From contig JARFJB010000535.1 of NCBI GenBank assembly GCA_036346205.1, positions 87,001-151,000 of the forward strand: a DNA stretch of 64,000 nucleotides, in the 5' to 3' direction. The first letter of the stretch is position 1, and each line of letters starts with the position of its first letter. Below are positions 32,860 to 44,366 of the stretch, piece by piece. The DNA comes from Vesta saturnalis. Lineage: Eukaryota > Arthropoda > Insecta > Coleoptera > Lampyridae. The notes beneath the pieces were generated by a model. The model was not told the DNA's origin. It saw only the letters and a list, made by a program, of their open reading frames with translations, and did not search any database. A program made the translations under genes and the position numbers.

Positions 32860-33554
32860 TCAGTTCGGTGGATAACCAAAATGCGTTGTCTGGACCGTCG
32901 GTCCATCAAAGGAGCGCATTTGGATTTTCAACACCTTTGCGAATATTCTCAAGTAACCATTCGTGCTCTCGTTTATGACGGAGGTCATCGGACGGTCTAA
33001 AAGGGTACTTGATATCCCGCTCCATGCATATACTCCAAAGAATTTCCAGACCTTAGAGTTGGCGTATTCGATGGCCGTACAAATAGCGTCGTCCATTACC
33101 ACTGACAAATTCTTATAATTACCTAAGATACTGTGAACGTTATATAACGGCTTACTTAAGTCATGTATATACATTTGGACGTGTGGCTGTAAGGCAAGTG
33201 ATTCAATTTGATTAGCAGTTATACATTCACTATTTACAATCTTACACATATTTACAACTTTCTTAATTAAATTATCCAGTTCACTCTTTTTATTGGACAG
33301 CAATGTAATTTTATTCGAGCACACATTTCCCGTTTTGGTACACAAGTTAAAGCACTCGTCCGGTGGAACAATGTATTGTAAGATCGCATTAATAAAAAAT
33401 AGTTTTCAGTTGATGATATATCCATTATAGCACTCTTTAAATATTTTGTATATATCACACGCGTAGCATGACCGAGCTCTTGTTCCATGCGAACGTGTTT
33501 TTCTGAACGAATGCCCCAACTGGCGCTCAAGATCTGAAATATACATATATTCAA
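32860..33554 (-). pseudogene. Conserved unknown protein downstream of PolB (element A)
   Basis: Two overlapping frames, 33554-33365 and 33345-32860, joined by a shift near 33350. Recognisable blocks are SEKHVRMEQELGHATRVIYT, CSNKITLLSNKKSELDNLIK and KVWKFFGVYAWSG. Element B carries a homologue at 45650-46429 with a similar start (Y.KYLK) and DKKNKLDNTIK block. It begins about 50 bp after the polymerase stop and runs the same way, so the two are probably co-expressed. It is mostly helical, with no catalytic motif that I recognise. Position suggests a replication partner such as a terminal protein, but there is no direct evidence. Confidence 0.5.
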
Positions 33555-33600
33555 AAAAATAAACGTTACTGAGAAGTATTCAGATGGAAATAGTTAAATT

Positions 33601-36600
33601 CTAACCCCAAGGACGAGTTGTAACAGAGTTTATTGTTATAACTCGTTTATCATCGTAGGGACTGAGAACAATTTTATTTTGATTGATCGTATACACTTAA
33701 TGTTTCTTTGATTTAATTAAGTACTGTTGTTTTTTTACCACTGCCTCATTAAACAAAGATTCTTTGTAATCCAGTAAAGTTATTCCTCTAATGCTGGCCG
33801 CAGTAGAACCTTTTGATTTTTTAACTTCTTTTTGTTTATCCACTCGGTAAGCATACATTTTGGCACGAAGCTCAATAAATTATAACATAATTTTACTGTG
33901 ATTTTCGTCCTTCATCAAGCCGGGTACCTTTTTGTTGACGAGAGGAATTCCATAAATGTTATTGCATTCATAACCAGATGTATCATATCGTTGAATATCC
34001 TCGTTAATGGATTCGTATATGTCGGCAACTGTGAAAGCGTAAATTAGACTATCGGTGTCCGTATATAATAATTTAAATAATTTAGCATCATTTTTAAATT
34101 TCAGCAAAACGCAACTATAATGAAAATCGTACAGGAAAGTTTTGAGATGTCCAAGACTGCAAAGCCTGCATATATGGGTTTATTTAGGAAGATTTCTAAT
34201 CGATTCATTTCAATAATGACCAAATTCTCATCGAATATAGTACAACTATGAAAATTGGGTTTTGCGATATACGCACGTGCCCCATATCGACCCCCCCCCC
34301 ATTTCGTAACCAACCGTACATCTTTATATTTTCTTACATTTTCCAGAAGCTTGCCAATGACGCTGTTCACCATTAATTAAAAAAAATTTATGATAAATTT
34401 GTTTTTGGCCTGCTGTCATTTTTGTATTTAACTCGATATAGCTTTGTAGCCACGGTGATTGTGTAAAACGCAAGACACGGTTGATTTTGCAAGTTTTAAA
34501 CCGTATTTTATATACAACTTTAAGTTTCTGTAGTGCACGATATAGTGCCGTTTAGGATACAAAGTTAACAATAGTTCCTTAATTTTAGATCCAGGTGGAA
34601 TCATATGTTCGGGCGCTAACGGCAACCCAATCTCGGAATCATCGGGATGATTTTTTATGTCCAAGTCCTCAAAGTCTTCCACAAAATTAAAGTTCCCGAT
34701 CTGTAACGACTCACACGTGGTGGCTACATGAAGCGAATTTACGTCATAGTACATTAAATAGGTGGTTTGAAGTTCGGGATCAAATTCTTCCGACATGTAT
34801 TTGTTGTTGGCTTTTGCGTAACGAGTACTGCATTGAGTGACGCCTCCCCTAATACCCTTCTCAATGAACATAACCTGATCGATGTCGGTTAAAAGTTCCA
34901 ATCTGACTTGTGTAATTTGCATCATATGCTAGACCAGGAGCCGTATAGTAGTGTAATGGATCAATAAGGTAGGTTTGTAGGCAGGTGTTGCGAAAGTTTT
35001 CAAAGATATCCGCTAAAAGAAGCACGACAGTTTTTAGATACAGGTCCGTATACTGACCCAACGTTCAAACATCAAAAACATGCCATCCTTTTAAAGCATG
35101 CTCGTATGCTTCACTATTGACACCTTCATTATGCAAATAACTAAAGAATTCCTCCTTAGTCGGTAGAGAGGTCTCATTTAACTTTTCCCAAGAATCTGTG
35201 TACTCATATGCAAAAACACCTTTTCTCGTTATCAAATCAAATTCGGGTTCGTTGCGGTTGTGCAATCTAGTTATGGATTTTTTGTCATTATCCAAGTAGG
35301 TACATAACTTGTCTAAACTGCTACTCGTAAATCGAAACGAGTCGATAAATTTAAACTGAATGCTTGTATTGTCAACATGTTTTGTAAAAGAAATATAATT
35401 TTCCTTGTTTAATAGTAAGAGTTTAACAGGTCCAGGAATACCGGTTGCTAGTTCTTTAATGAACAAATGATCATCGTACCCGCTTAGGTTATGGAATACT
35501 ACAGGGATTTCATGTGAAACTTGAAAGTTTAAGTTACAGTTATTATGGGCAGCCCCTCTATAGATCCCTGTGAGATGCAAGTGGTCCTTAACTTTAATTT
35601 CATTTTGTGCAAAAGGTTTTTCGCATACGAAGCCTCATCAAAATTTTGTTATTAAACCAGGCTTAGCGGGTGCATGGGAATTACATTAGTAGCAATTGAA
35701 TTGACCGAATTTGCAATGTTCGATAACTGATTGATAAACCACGTAATGCAATCTGCCCCTCTATAGCAGAAAAATTTTGATAAAGTGTCATCGTAAGAGC
35801 ACTTGAGATAAAACGCAATACTGAAAGGTGTATGGTTTTGAAACAATTTTGTGTTTGCACCGCCCACATCTGGAGAGTTAGAACATTTTTCTAACATACT
35901 CTCAATATCTGCGTAAATAGCAAAAGGACCCTTTTTCTTATATGAATAGTGCGTAAACTCTAAATATTTTTGGTTTTCGTTGGGAAATTTTACCGAGCAT
36001 TTATATATTTGATAGTAGTTGGTGGAGTGCTTCAGTAACAGAGTGTTAGAGGAAAAATTATTTAAGCATATGTTACAAAAGAATATTTCGTGTCCTCGAT
36101 TGGAAAGTTGTGAGGACAACAACGCTGACATGTTCTTGATCCACGTAAAGTGGTAATATTGGTTGTTGACGTTTTCCCCCTTTACAATGTTGTCGTTCGA
36201 GGAAAGTACCAATAAATTTATCGTGGGAAAATCATGGTTGTGATTATCACCTATCATGAATGACATTACATGCTTTTTTACTATGCAGTATAAATTTACG
36301 GATAGACGGTTCAGTTTTTCAAATTTTTTTATATCTGTTAATTGAATGAGGAATTTAATCGTGCCACGATTCAATACCTCATCAAAATGGGCATAGCTTC
36401 CTATTCTATCGGGGTGTTTATGTGCAGGATACAAAGCGGAGACCACCGACCAAGGAAAACAAAATTTATCGTTATTTTTAATATTAACAACAGCCCTATT
36501 TAGTGCAATAAAACGTGGAACTATGATAAAAGTAGAAATGCCACCTCTTATGGGAACGTAATTATTTATGTTCACTTTGAAATGCAAAATTTCCCATTGA

Positions 36601-37164
36601 TACCACAGCTTGAGATTTGTGCCAAAGTCAATAACGGAATTTCTGGTAGAAAACTGCTTTAATTCTACATTCATATTTTGAGGGTTAATGAATTGACATA
36701 ACTGTATAACATTCACTTGTAACAAAGACCTCTTCAACGTGATATTAACCTTTCTAGCAAAGCTATCATATGCCTTTGTTAAAAAAATAAGGGATCCTTG
36801 TATCCTAAGTTGACTATAATTCCCGTTAATAATCTCGAATCAAAACAAGATTTAAGGGAATACCAAACTAAACTTGCCGTATTGCATTCACCACCTATCC
36901 TACCACCCGTTATGGGAGAGTTTCCTAATTGCTGTTGTAGTCGAGCCAAATTACTCTCTATTCTAAGGGGATTTTCATTTCTATTGTCTAAGTGAACATT
37001 ATTGGTAATAGCTTTTCTATCAGAGAAATATTGGTTCTAAGTATTAAAATATGTTTAACTATTTCGGACTTTTGTTTTAATAATTTTAATTTATTTTGAG
37101 TCAACTCAACTAGGAGGCTGCTGAGGTCAGACAGAGATGATGAGGATGACATACCTACCGACAT
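33601..37164 (-). pseudogene. Protein-primed family B DNA polymerase (element A)
   Basis: The ATG at 37164 opens a Ser-rich N-terminus. Then come a conserved N-terminal region (36737-35900, e.g. FCFPWSVVSALYPAHKHPDR), a C2H2-like finger (FFCNICLNNFSSNTLLLKH), ExoI FAIYADIES, ExoII VVFHNLSGYDDHLF, ExoIII region YTDLYLKTVVLLLADIFENF (the expected Asp after KT is Val), palm motif A MYYDVNSLH, motif B NSVIGKLLENVRKY, motif C LYTDTDSLIYAF, KKVPGLMKDEN and a terminal SPYDDKRV..PWG. About 1100 codons, as in Polinton polymerases. Frame breaks lie near 36800, 35650, 35060, 34930, 34430, 34110 and 33880. It would replicate the element from its TIRs. Confidence 0.92.
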
Positions 37165-38942
37165 GAAACTTATAAGTCCTAAAAAATCGCGCTCTTCAAT
37201 TTTTAAATTTGCCCACAGGTCCAAATCGAAATTAATATATTTGAAAATGTGATTGCGTGTTACAAGCGGCACTTTATCTACTGCGTTTTTTAATTTGTCA
37301 AAAATATGAAAAATGGTCCTAAAATTGACCTATACAATTTTGAAACGATAAACTGCACTTACAACACAACTTTTTTTTGCTTTACTTACTTATACTCATA
37401 AGAAACACAACTTACTGCACGATTTCAACAATTTTAATTAGTTTAGGACCACCAATTCTTTAGTTCCAACGCGATGTAAAATTATATATGTAATTTCTTG
37501 TAAAATCAGTACTATAATGAATAAAATGTACTTCAACAGAAAGGAGTGTATATGGTCAGCATTTTCAATGCAAGATATAATTACGAGCGTTTTTCCAATC
37601 TTACCTAAACCATATAGTTCATTATCATTTTTCAAGTTTTACTCATTTATTACTATATTACTTATATTTCTTATAATTTTTGATGTAACCATTAATTAAC
37701 ATAACACTTTACTTACTATTAAAAATGTACATTAGTACAACTTCATATTTCCATTTGTAATTCATATAATTTTCAATTAATGATTATTCCATATAGGTTA
37801 TATTTTTGGAGCGTAATACTCACATACTATATAATGCAGTAAAGCATCTTCGTTTATTGATTATAATTAATAATAATCTTTAATTACATCTTCGTTTAGT
37901 TTTAAAATTTTCATGTATATACAATTCCGTTAAGCATCTTTATTTCATTTTCAGTTTTACGTATTACAAACACTTAGGTAATATTTTGTTTAAAGAATGC
38001 GGTATACACCACTTCACAAATTTTAATAAACTATAAGTTTTCAGGACTATTCTTTTACAAAATTTAAAAATTAGTGCAAAGAATATTACAACAGTTCACA
38101 AGAATAAAGAACAATTTTTTTTCTGAAATAAGTTACTTAGAATCTATTCAGATTTTACTAACAGATCATAAGTTTTTAACTTTTGGTTTCAGTTCTGCCA
38201 GTGTAACACCAAACACACCAATGTCTAGATTGTTAGCAATTTTACAATAATGTATTAATAGTAATATTTTAAATTAAATCAGTATTCATATATTATATAA
38301 TGCATTAAAGCATCTTCGTTTAGTTTAAAAATTTTCATGTATATACAATTCCGTTGAGCACCTTTATTTCATTTTCATTTTTACATATTACAAACACATA
38401 GATAATATTTGTTTAAAGAATACGGTATACACCACTTCACAAATTCTAATAAACGATAAGTTTTCAGGACTATTAAATTTAAAAATTAGGGCAAACAATA
38501 TTGCAACAGTTCACAAGAATAAATAAGAATTTCTTTCTAAAATAAGCTATTTCAAATCTATTCAAATTTTACTAACAAATCATTGGTTTTTAACTTTTGA
38601 TTTTGGTTCTGCCAGTGTAACACGAAACACATCTATGACGCGACCACCTTTTTGTGAGGACATAAACCGGCTATTTTTAGCCATGATAGAACCACCTTTT
38701 AGCGAGGACGCGAACCAGATGTGTGTCTAGCACAGACACGAACCACACATATCTGATTATTTCCCTTTGAGACATATTTGCATAGCAGAGATTCAAACCA
38801 CACATTTGTTTTGTCACCTACTATTTTTTAATAATGACACACAAGCTATTTTTAATGATGGTGCTGTCACTATAATTTTTAGCTAAGACGCGAACCGACT
38901 ATTTTAAGCTATGACGTGACCACCTTTTACTGTAGACATGCA
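37165..38942. other. Right subterminal non-coding region of element A
   Basis: AT-rich, no gene. It contains a direct duplication of roughly 360 bp: 37880-38200 and 38305-38600 share 'ttttcatgtatatacaattc' and 'acggtatacaccacttcac', offset about 420 bp. A block at 37320-37370 ('acaattttgaaacgataaac', 'acacaactttt') resembles two blocks in element B's subterminal region (41960-42130), so parts of the non-coding ends are conserved between the two elements. Confidence 0.7.
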
Positions 38943-39079
38943 CCGACTATTTTTATCTATGATACACCACATTTTAGCGAGGACGCGAACCAGCTATCAT
39001 CTGACCCCCAAGGTGACCTTGCAAATATAGTGACTTTTCTAGTGACTTTTTGGGTTAGTATCGGCCTTATATTACTACT
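38943..39079 (-). repeat. Right TIR of element A
   Basis: Inverted copy of the left TIR, ending ...ATTACTACT at 39079. Inside it, 38630-38940 holds extra degenerate copies of the subterminal phrase 'ccaccttttagcgaggacg', 'cgaaccggctatttttagc' and similar. Confidence 0.85.
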
Positions 39080-39720
39080 GTTTACTATGGCATGTTTATG
39101 CGAAATTTCAGGCGAGACATTCATATAGGATGAACCCGTAGTGGGAGAAAATTTCAACATGTTTACCTCTAAATATACAAAATTCACCAGCGACCACCCT
39201 ACAAAACAGCATGTATTGCTCAGCTCACACTTACCAGAATCTTTATGCTAAAAATTTGATTGTTTAGCATCTAATATTTCCTCCACTCTTTGAAAATGCC
39301 ATTCCAACACCATCCCGATACTCAATATATCATATTTCGTTTGAAAGGACTTCACTTCGGTACTTTCTCTACTGTTCAGAAAGTGCAACCCAAACAACTC
39401 AACATTACATTTCAACGAGAAGTGTTTCTGCAATTGAATTTGTATTAGTTTCAAAACATTCACTTTAACGTCACCCATAAGAGTTTACACATCCGTATGG
39501 GTATTGCATGGCGATAGTCTATACGAAACAATGCGTTGTTTAAAAGTATTGTGAATTACTTCAACCCCAGTATCAACGGGTAGACACAAGTAGCGATTAG
39601 GAGCCGGTTCTGGATCAATTCAAGTTCACTCGCCCTCTGGTGGTGAGAAATGTAAGCTTTTGGGTTTCTTCAAGGTCAAACTTTTGACGGGTAATTTAAA
39701 TTTTTGTAGCTCGCTAAAAA
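39080..39720. other. 0.64-kb spacer between elements A and B
   Basis: Short stretch of flanking DNA between the two Polintons. It contains the 76-codon minus-strand frame at 39248-39478 and, near B, TCAAGGTCAAAC at about 39670. No target-site duplication of either element was evident at its edges. Confidence 0.6.
39248..39478 (-). CDS. 76-aa ORF, possible remnant of a Polinton-associated N-terminal domain
   Basis: ATG-started frame MGDVKVNVLKLIQIQLQKHF..., with SFQTKYDILSIGMVLEWHFQ and EEILDAKQSNF. After the stop the DNA can still be read as a KDSG segment followed by GTAAGT. The arrangement 'ilkL....l..h....k....v.g.......F.TK...i........f...v..i...l.eF..kdSG' recalls a domain often found in insect Polinton-like ORFs, but this is a memory-based resemblance. 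It lies outside both TIR pairs. Confidence 0.35.
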   Translation of the reverse strand: MGDVKVNVLKLIQIQLQKHFSLKCNVELFGLHFLNSRESTEVKSFQTKYDILSIGMVLEWHFQRVEEILDAKQSNF

Positions 39721-39850
39721 TAGAAATTGCCATATCATCATATTACAATTCTTAGAAGTCTAAAAATAGAGTGGTCAAGGTCAAAGGTTATTGACCTGCA
39801 GGGGTATCGTATAACATTTCTTAGAAGTATAAAAATAGAATAAGTTCATG
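39721..39850 (+). repeat. Left TIR of element B
   Basis: About 130 bp matching the inverted right end, including 'catcatattacaattcttag', GGTCAAGGTCAAAGG and 'atttcttagaagtataaaaa'. Confidence 0.82.
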
Positions 39851-39941
39851 AAAAGAAGAAGCCATTTTTGTCTAGGTTAGCGGTTTTGAAGGATGCGAGT
39901 TTATAATAAAAGGCTTCCTAGGGTGCGCACGACTAAGTATT

Positions 39942-40115
39942 AGCAGCAATGACGAAAATGGTAGTATGCAAGATAAGAAGCGCAAGAAAACAACAAGTAT
40001 TAACTATTGTTGAGCGAAAGAAGAAGTTGGAGGTGTGATACGAAAAATTAAAGATTTAAAAGTAGATTTAGGGGTGTATAAAATAAATAGAAGAATGAGG
40101 CAGCTTCGAGTTTGA
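39942..40115 (+). pseudogene. Coiled-coil microprotein homologue at the B terminus
   Basis: Reads SSNDENGSMQDKKRKK, then after a frame slip ERKKKLE and VIRKIKDLKVDLGVYKINRR, ending RQLRV. It matches the palindrome microprotein (6332-6526) in both the SSNDE start and the amphipathic helix. A partial second copy of its 3' end lies at about 40455-40525. It sits 90 bp inside the left TIR. Confidence 0.5.
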
Positions 40116-42980
40116 AAATAAAAAACATTTAAACATATTTGGTGTTAATATGTTGTGGTGTTTAAATGAGTTACTGTATTTATATGTAATAAATAATAAA
40201 ATTTGTGACGTTAGGAAAAGGTTTTAATTTTAAAATGCACAAGCTACCCCTATCAGGTGATAGAAGTATTTTTTAAGCAGATTTTTCCAAGTCCAGCCTT
40301 TTCAAACAAAAAAAAATCATTTTTTCTCAAAAACGGGTCAGAATTTGCCAAAAATCAATTAAAAAAAAACCCAACACTGCAAGGGTCGTTTTTTAAACAT
40401 ATATAACACACATATCAAATTGGGGCAGCTACCCATAATGTAAAAGCTACCCCTAATAGGTGATATTTAAAAGTAGATTTCGGGGTGTATGAAATAAATA
40501 AAAGAATGAGGCAGCTTCGAGTTTGAAAATAAAAGACATTTAAACATATTTGGTATTAATATGTTGTTTAAATAAGTTATTGTATTTATATGTAATAAAT
40601 AATAAAAATTGTTACGTTAGGAAAAGCTCTTAATTTTAAAATGCAAAAGTTACCCCTAGTAAGGGTAGCCTTTACAAACAAAAAAAAATTGATTTTTCTC
40701 AAAAACGAGCCAAAATTTGACAAAAATAAATTAAAAAACGCCCAACACTTTACGTCGACTTTTAAACGTATCTAACACATACATAAAATTGGCGCAGCTA
40801 CCCCTAATGTAAAATCTACCCCTAATAGGTGATAGAAATATTTTTTAAGCAGGTAAGAAGAGCATAATAATAACATTTTAACCCTGAAATGTTATGCAAC
40901 TAACAATACTCTCGTGATATCTTGCATAAATCTTGCATATATTAAAAATTTAAGACTACAAAATCAATAAATTTTTAAGATAAATACTGATGTAGAATAA
41001 AATCCTTTATGAGCATAATAATAAAATTTTAACACTGAAATGTTATGCAACTGACAATACTCTCGTGATATTTTGCATAAATTTGTATTCACATTTTAAT
41101 AATGTACAAAATCAATAAATTATTAAGATAAATACTAATGTAAAATAAAATACTTTATTTATTTCGGAAATATTTGTAATATGTTGTCCATCTAAAAATT
41201 TCTAACGTTTTTCTTTTATTAAAAAAGGCCTTCCTTAACTGCGTAATATTATAGATCACAATTCCATATAAAACGTATATTTTTAATATTTTCCAAATTA
41301 ATTGAGTATCAATAGGAAATGTGATGTAATATAATAGATGCTTAATATATTTGTATAAAGTATTTGTAATATGTTTTTTTTTCAAAAAAAGATTCTAACG
41401 ATTTTTTTATGAAATAAAGTAATACTAACTCTCACAAAGTATCTTTGGACATTTTACATTTATATATATCCGATTACAACTCACTTTAATTGGTCTGTAC
41501 TCGCAATAAGTAAAAAGCTTGCAATTACAAAATGCATTGTCCATATAGTATTATCAGCATGATTTGTAATATTATATTTAACTTGAAATACAAGCATTGT
41601 TCTAGAATGGAATGTAGGTATAATTGCAATTATTGTTGTGTAAACGATAGACGTGTACTTGAACTATAAAAGTGATGTACGTTTGGAGGTGTGTAATGTA
41701 AGTAAAGATGTATGTGCATGTCCATGGAAAGAGATAAAATACGACTCGATGTGGACGACCGTTTTCTCAGGGTATAGGAGGGGATGTGGGGGCGGGTGTA
41801 AATAAAGTCCTACAAAAGATGCGCTCCTAAAAATTTCAAATTTGCACCCAATTCTCAGAAAAAAACATTTTTTCCAATACAGTTGTGTTTTATAAGTGGC
41901 AGTTTATTAATTTCATGTATAAATTAATCAAAATATGAAGAAATTACTCTTAAATTAACCAATTCCGTTTTGAAACAACAAAGAGCACTTAAAACACAAC
42001 TTTTTGTACTTACGTAAGCTCGGAAGAAACACATGCATGCAATTTACCCATTTCATGTATAAATGTATCAAAATAATCCTTAAATTAACTAATTCAATTT
42101 TGAAACAACAAACAGCACTTAAAACATGACCTGTTTTTTAATTCAGTTGGATTAGGACTCCAAATTTACAATTTTCGATGGAGCGTAAATATTACTGCTT
42201 CAAGAATTGTAGGGTAATGAAAGCAGTTACTTTGCTCTGAAGTCATTGTATGCAGGTGTGAATGCGAACGTTCTATATTTATATTAGTCACCCATGTACA
42301 ATACAATTTTGAAACGGAATTTGTAAATGTATAAATGCAATTGTGTCATTTGTATTGCATAAATACATGGCGTAAATTTTTCAGATTTACATGCTTTTCG
42401 GAATTGTTTTAACTTTTATTTAACGCAAGCTGTTTTTCACTTTTAACTGTACTATATTTTCACACTTTCTTTATATGCATGATATTTTACAATAAATAAA
42501 TTTGTAACGCAACGTGCACCTAAAATTTGCAAAAAGAACTGCTTTACTTTGATGTAGAAATTTATAAATGAGTACGTGAGTAAGTCAGCCTTCCAGATGT
42601 TTTCAACTTTTTCCTTAACGTAGATCATTTCACTTTTCTAGCGCAAACTGAACTATCACTCACATGTTTTTTTAGCTGTAGTAAAATTTCATTGTACCCA
42701 TGCAGTTTTCATGAAAACCCGAAATATGAATTATATGTATGTATATTTGCAATAATAATAATACAAGTTTGTTTTTTAGCTGTAGTAAAATTTTTAGGAT
42801 AAATAATAAACCACAAAAGTTTAACATTTATTTATTAAAACAAAGAAATACTTATAACTACATTAAATTCTACAAAAAAAAATACTATACTAAACAAATT
42901 ACGCAAAAACTTCTTACTAACATATACTAATTTAAAACTATTCACATATCTAAAACAAATCGACTAAGCTACACTATACA
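40116..42980. other. Left non-coding region of element B with several direct repeats
   Basis: No gene recognised. Direct repeats: a unit around 'aagctacccctaataggtga' (about 40245, 40425, 40640 and 40795); a 149-bp pair with 'acaatactctcgtgatat' (40863-40935 and 41012-41090); and a pair with 'ttgaaacaacaaa.agcactt' (41905-42000 and 42047-42130). The last is related to a block in element A's right subterminal region. The ORF at 42739-42930 is low-complexity and not called. Confidence 0.7.
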
Positions 42981-42987
42981 CACTAGT

Positions 42988-43607
42988 TTAAATATTTACA
43001 TCTAGGTCCTGTAACGTACGCAGCACGTTTTCTGTTTTTGCTATACTTATTCTAACTTTTTCTACCTGCTGGTTAGCCTCAGCTAACTCCACATTTAGTT
43101 GCTCAACGCGAGCGACTCCCGATACCTCACTGTTTGTGTATTCTGCCCTAAATCCTTGCAATGTCGAAGGGCCTTGCGTAAGATGTGTTGGTGGAGATGT
43201 TACAAAGCCCTCCTGGTCATCATCTCGTTGTATGAGGGATAGATTCGTCCCCCCATATTGGATATGGCAAAGTGACGGTGGTAATAGTGGTTGTTGCGGT
43301 GTGCCAACAACTGTTGTTGCCGGTGTAACACTAGAAAAATAATAAATTACATTAGTAATGTGTTAGCCAATACATAAATCAGTAAATAAAAACTCATTTA
43401 AGTAACGTATACTTACTTTTCAAAATATCGTAAAAAATCCTCCTCCACATCACTGTCTTTGATAGATATGACAAGAATATTTCCATTTGAAGGTGTCGGG
43501 AGTGGTTGTGCAGGCTGGTAACTAAAACATGGTTGCACCAAGATATCTTGCAGAATATTTGTCTTTTTTTTCACTGACAGTTTAGTTTTCTTGCTTGTTG
43601 AATCCAT
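42988..43607 (-). CDS. Intact two-exon gene, 177-aa protein with a leucine-rich coiled coil
   Basis: Exon 1 is 43607-43417 and exon 2 is 43330-42988. The intron has consensus ends (GTAAGT...TTTTCTAG) and is 86 bp; joining keeps the frame for 177 codons. The N-terminus is Ser/Lys-rich (MDSTSKKTKLSVKKKTN), then a Pro-rich part and an acidic patch (DSDVEEDFLRYFEK). The last 45 residues form a clear heptad coiled coil (VARVEQLNVELAEANQQVEK, then a second helix to LRTLQDLDVNI). There is no catalytic motif. It is the only undamaged multi-exon frame inside element B and has no counterpart in A. It may be a regulatory gene of B, part of a nested insertion, or a host exon pair; I do not recognise the family. 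Confidence 0.55.
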
Positions 43608-43759
43608 CGTGACTACTAAGTAATGAATGAGTATTTACATAAAACTTTAACACTACATACATGTAAATCTGTTAACGTTATCAAAATTGTTAGCAAGTGG
43701 AAGTGGTTAGTACAATTAACTGACCTATGCAAGCGAAGGGTGATGATCTGTAATGAATG

Positions 43760-44110
43760 CAGCACAATCTGGGCATGAGAAAGTATTTCATATGATGTCA
43801 GCAAGGTTAAGTTAATAGATATTCCCAGTAAACGCCCATTGAAGATAATAAAAAAAGTGCAATGTCTGAACCGATACTCTTACGAATACAATTACAGCGT
43901 AATCTAAAGGCAATGAACTAAAGCGTGTGAAAGTATTTCATGCAATATAAGCAAAATTAATGATAGGTTAATAGATATTCTCAGTAAAGACCAGTAATAA
44001 TAATGAACAAAGTGCAATGTGTGCATCTGTCTGAACTGAGGTTCTTGCGAATACTATTGCAACGCAATCTAAAGGTAATGAGCTAAATCCTGTGAAAGTA
44101 TCAAGTTTGT
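43760..44110. repeat. Tandem repeat upstream of the element B polymerase
   Basis: Two to three imperfect units of about 155 bp share 'gaaagtatttcat', 'gttaatagatattc.cagtaaa', 'aaagtgcaatgt' and 'aatctaaagg.aatga.cta'. They end about 40 bp before a TATATAAG. Confidence 0.7.
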
Positions 44111-44116
44111 GATATT

Positions 44117-44150
44117 TGACCTTGAATGTGGGTTTATATGACTATATAAG
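44117..44150 (+). promoter_or_regulatory. Candidate promoter of the element B polymerase block
   Basis: TATATAAG at 44143-44150 lies 217 bp before the polymerase ATG. TGACCTTGA at 44117-44125, the complement of TCAAGGTCA, lies just upstream. The same nonamer is in both B TIRs. Promoter activity is inferred from arrangement only. Confidence 0.4.
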
Positions 44151-44366
44151 CCAATAAAAAGCATTTTTATACCAGTCAGTATATTGTACTCGTGACTAGA
44201 ACTGTAATTATAATTGTAAACCTAAAATACTTTTATAGTTACTTGAATTATTAATTTTTAATTATCAGTTATAATAAATAAAATATTTGCTACAAGTCCA
44301 TTACTGCATAATCGGCAGTGTGTGCCTTATATTTTTGCATTATTGGATACAGTTTTGAAGGTAACT

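Larger units (their letters stand above)
24369..39079 (+). mobile_element. Polinton/Maverick element A (14.7 kb), decayed
   Basis: Bounded by TIRs that both start AGTAGTAAT and share 'aaggccgatc', 'ctaacccaaaaagtcacta' and 'tttgcaaggtcacctt'. Late genes run rightward (25176-32710) and polymerase genes leftward (37164-32860), converging at 32.7 kb. The gene set (PLA2/pX, protease, penton, MCP, ATPase, integrase, PolB) is that of Polintons/adintoviruses. No clean 6-bp target duplication remains. Many frameshifts and substitutions make it a fossil, yet every expected gene is still recognisable. Confidence 0.9.

Noticed and set aside
24340..39110. 6-bp target duplication of element A
   Set aside because: Flanks 'atattt' and 'gtttac' do not match, so no duplication is claimed.
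42739..42930. 63-codon ORF rich in Asn, Tyr and Lys
   Set aside because: Low-complexity AT-driven frame inside a direct-repeat region.
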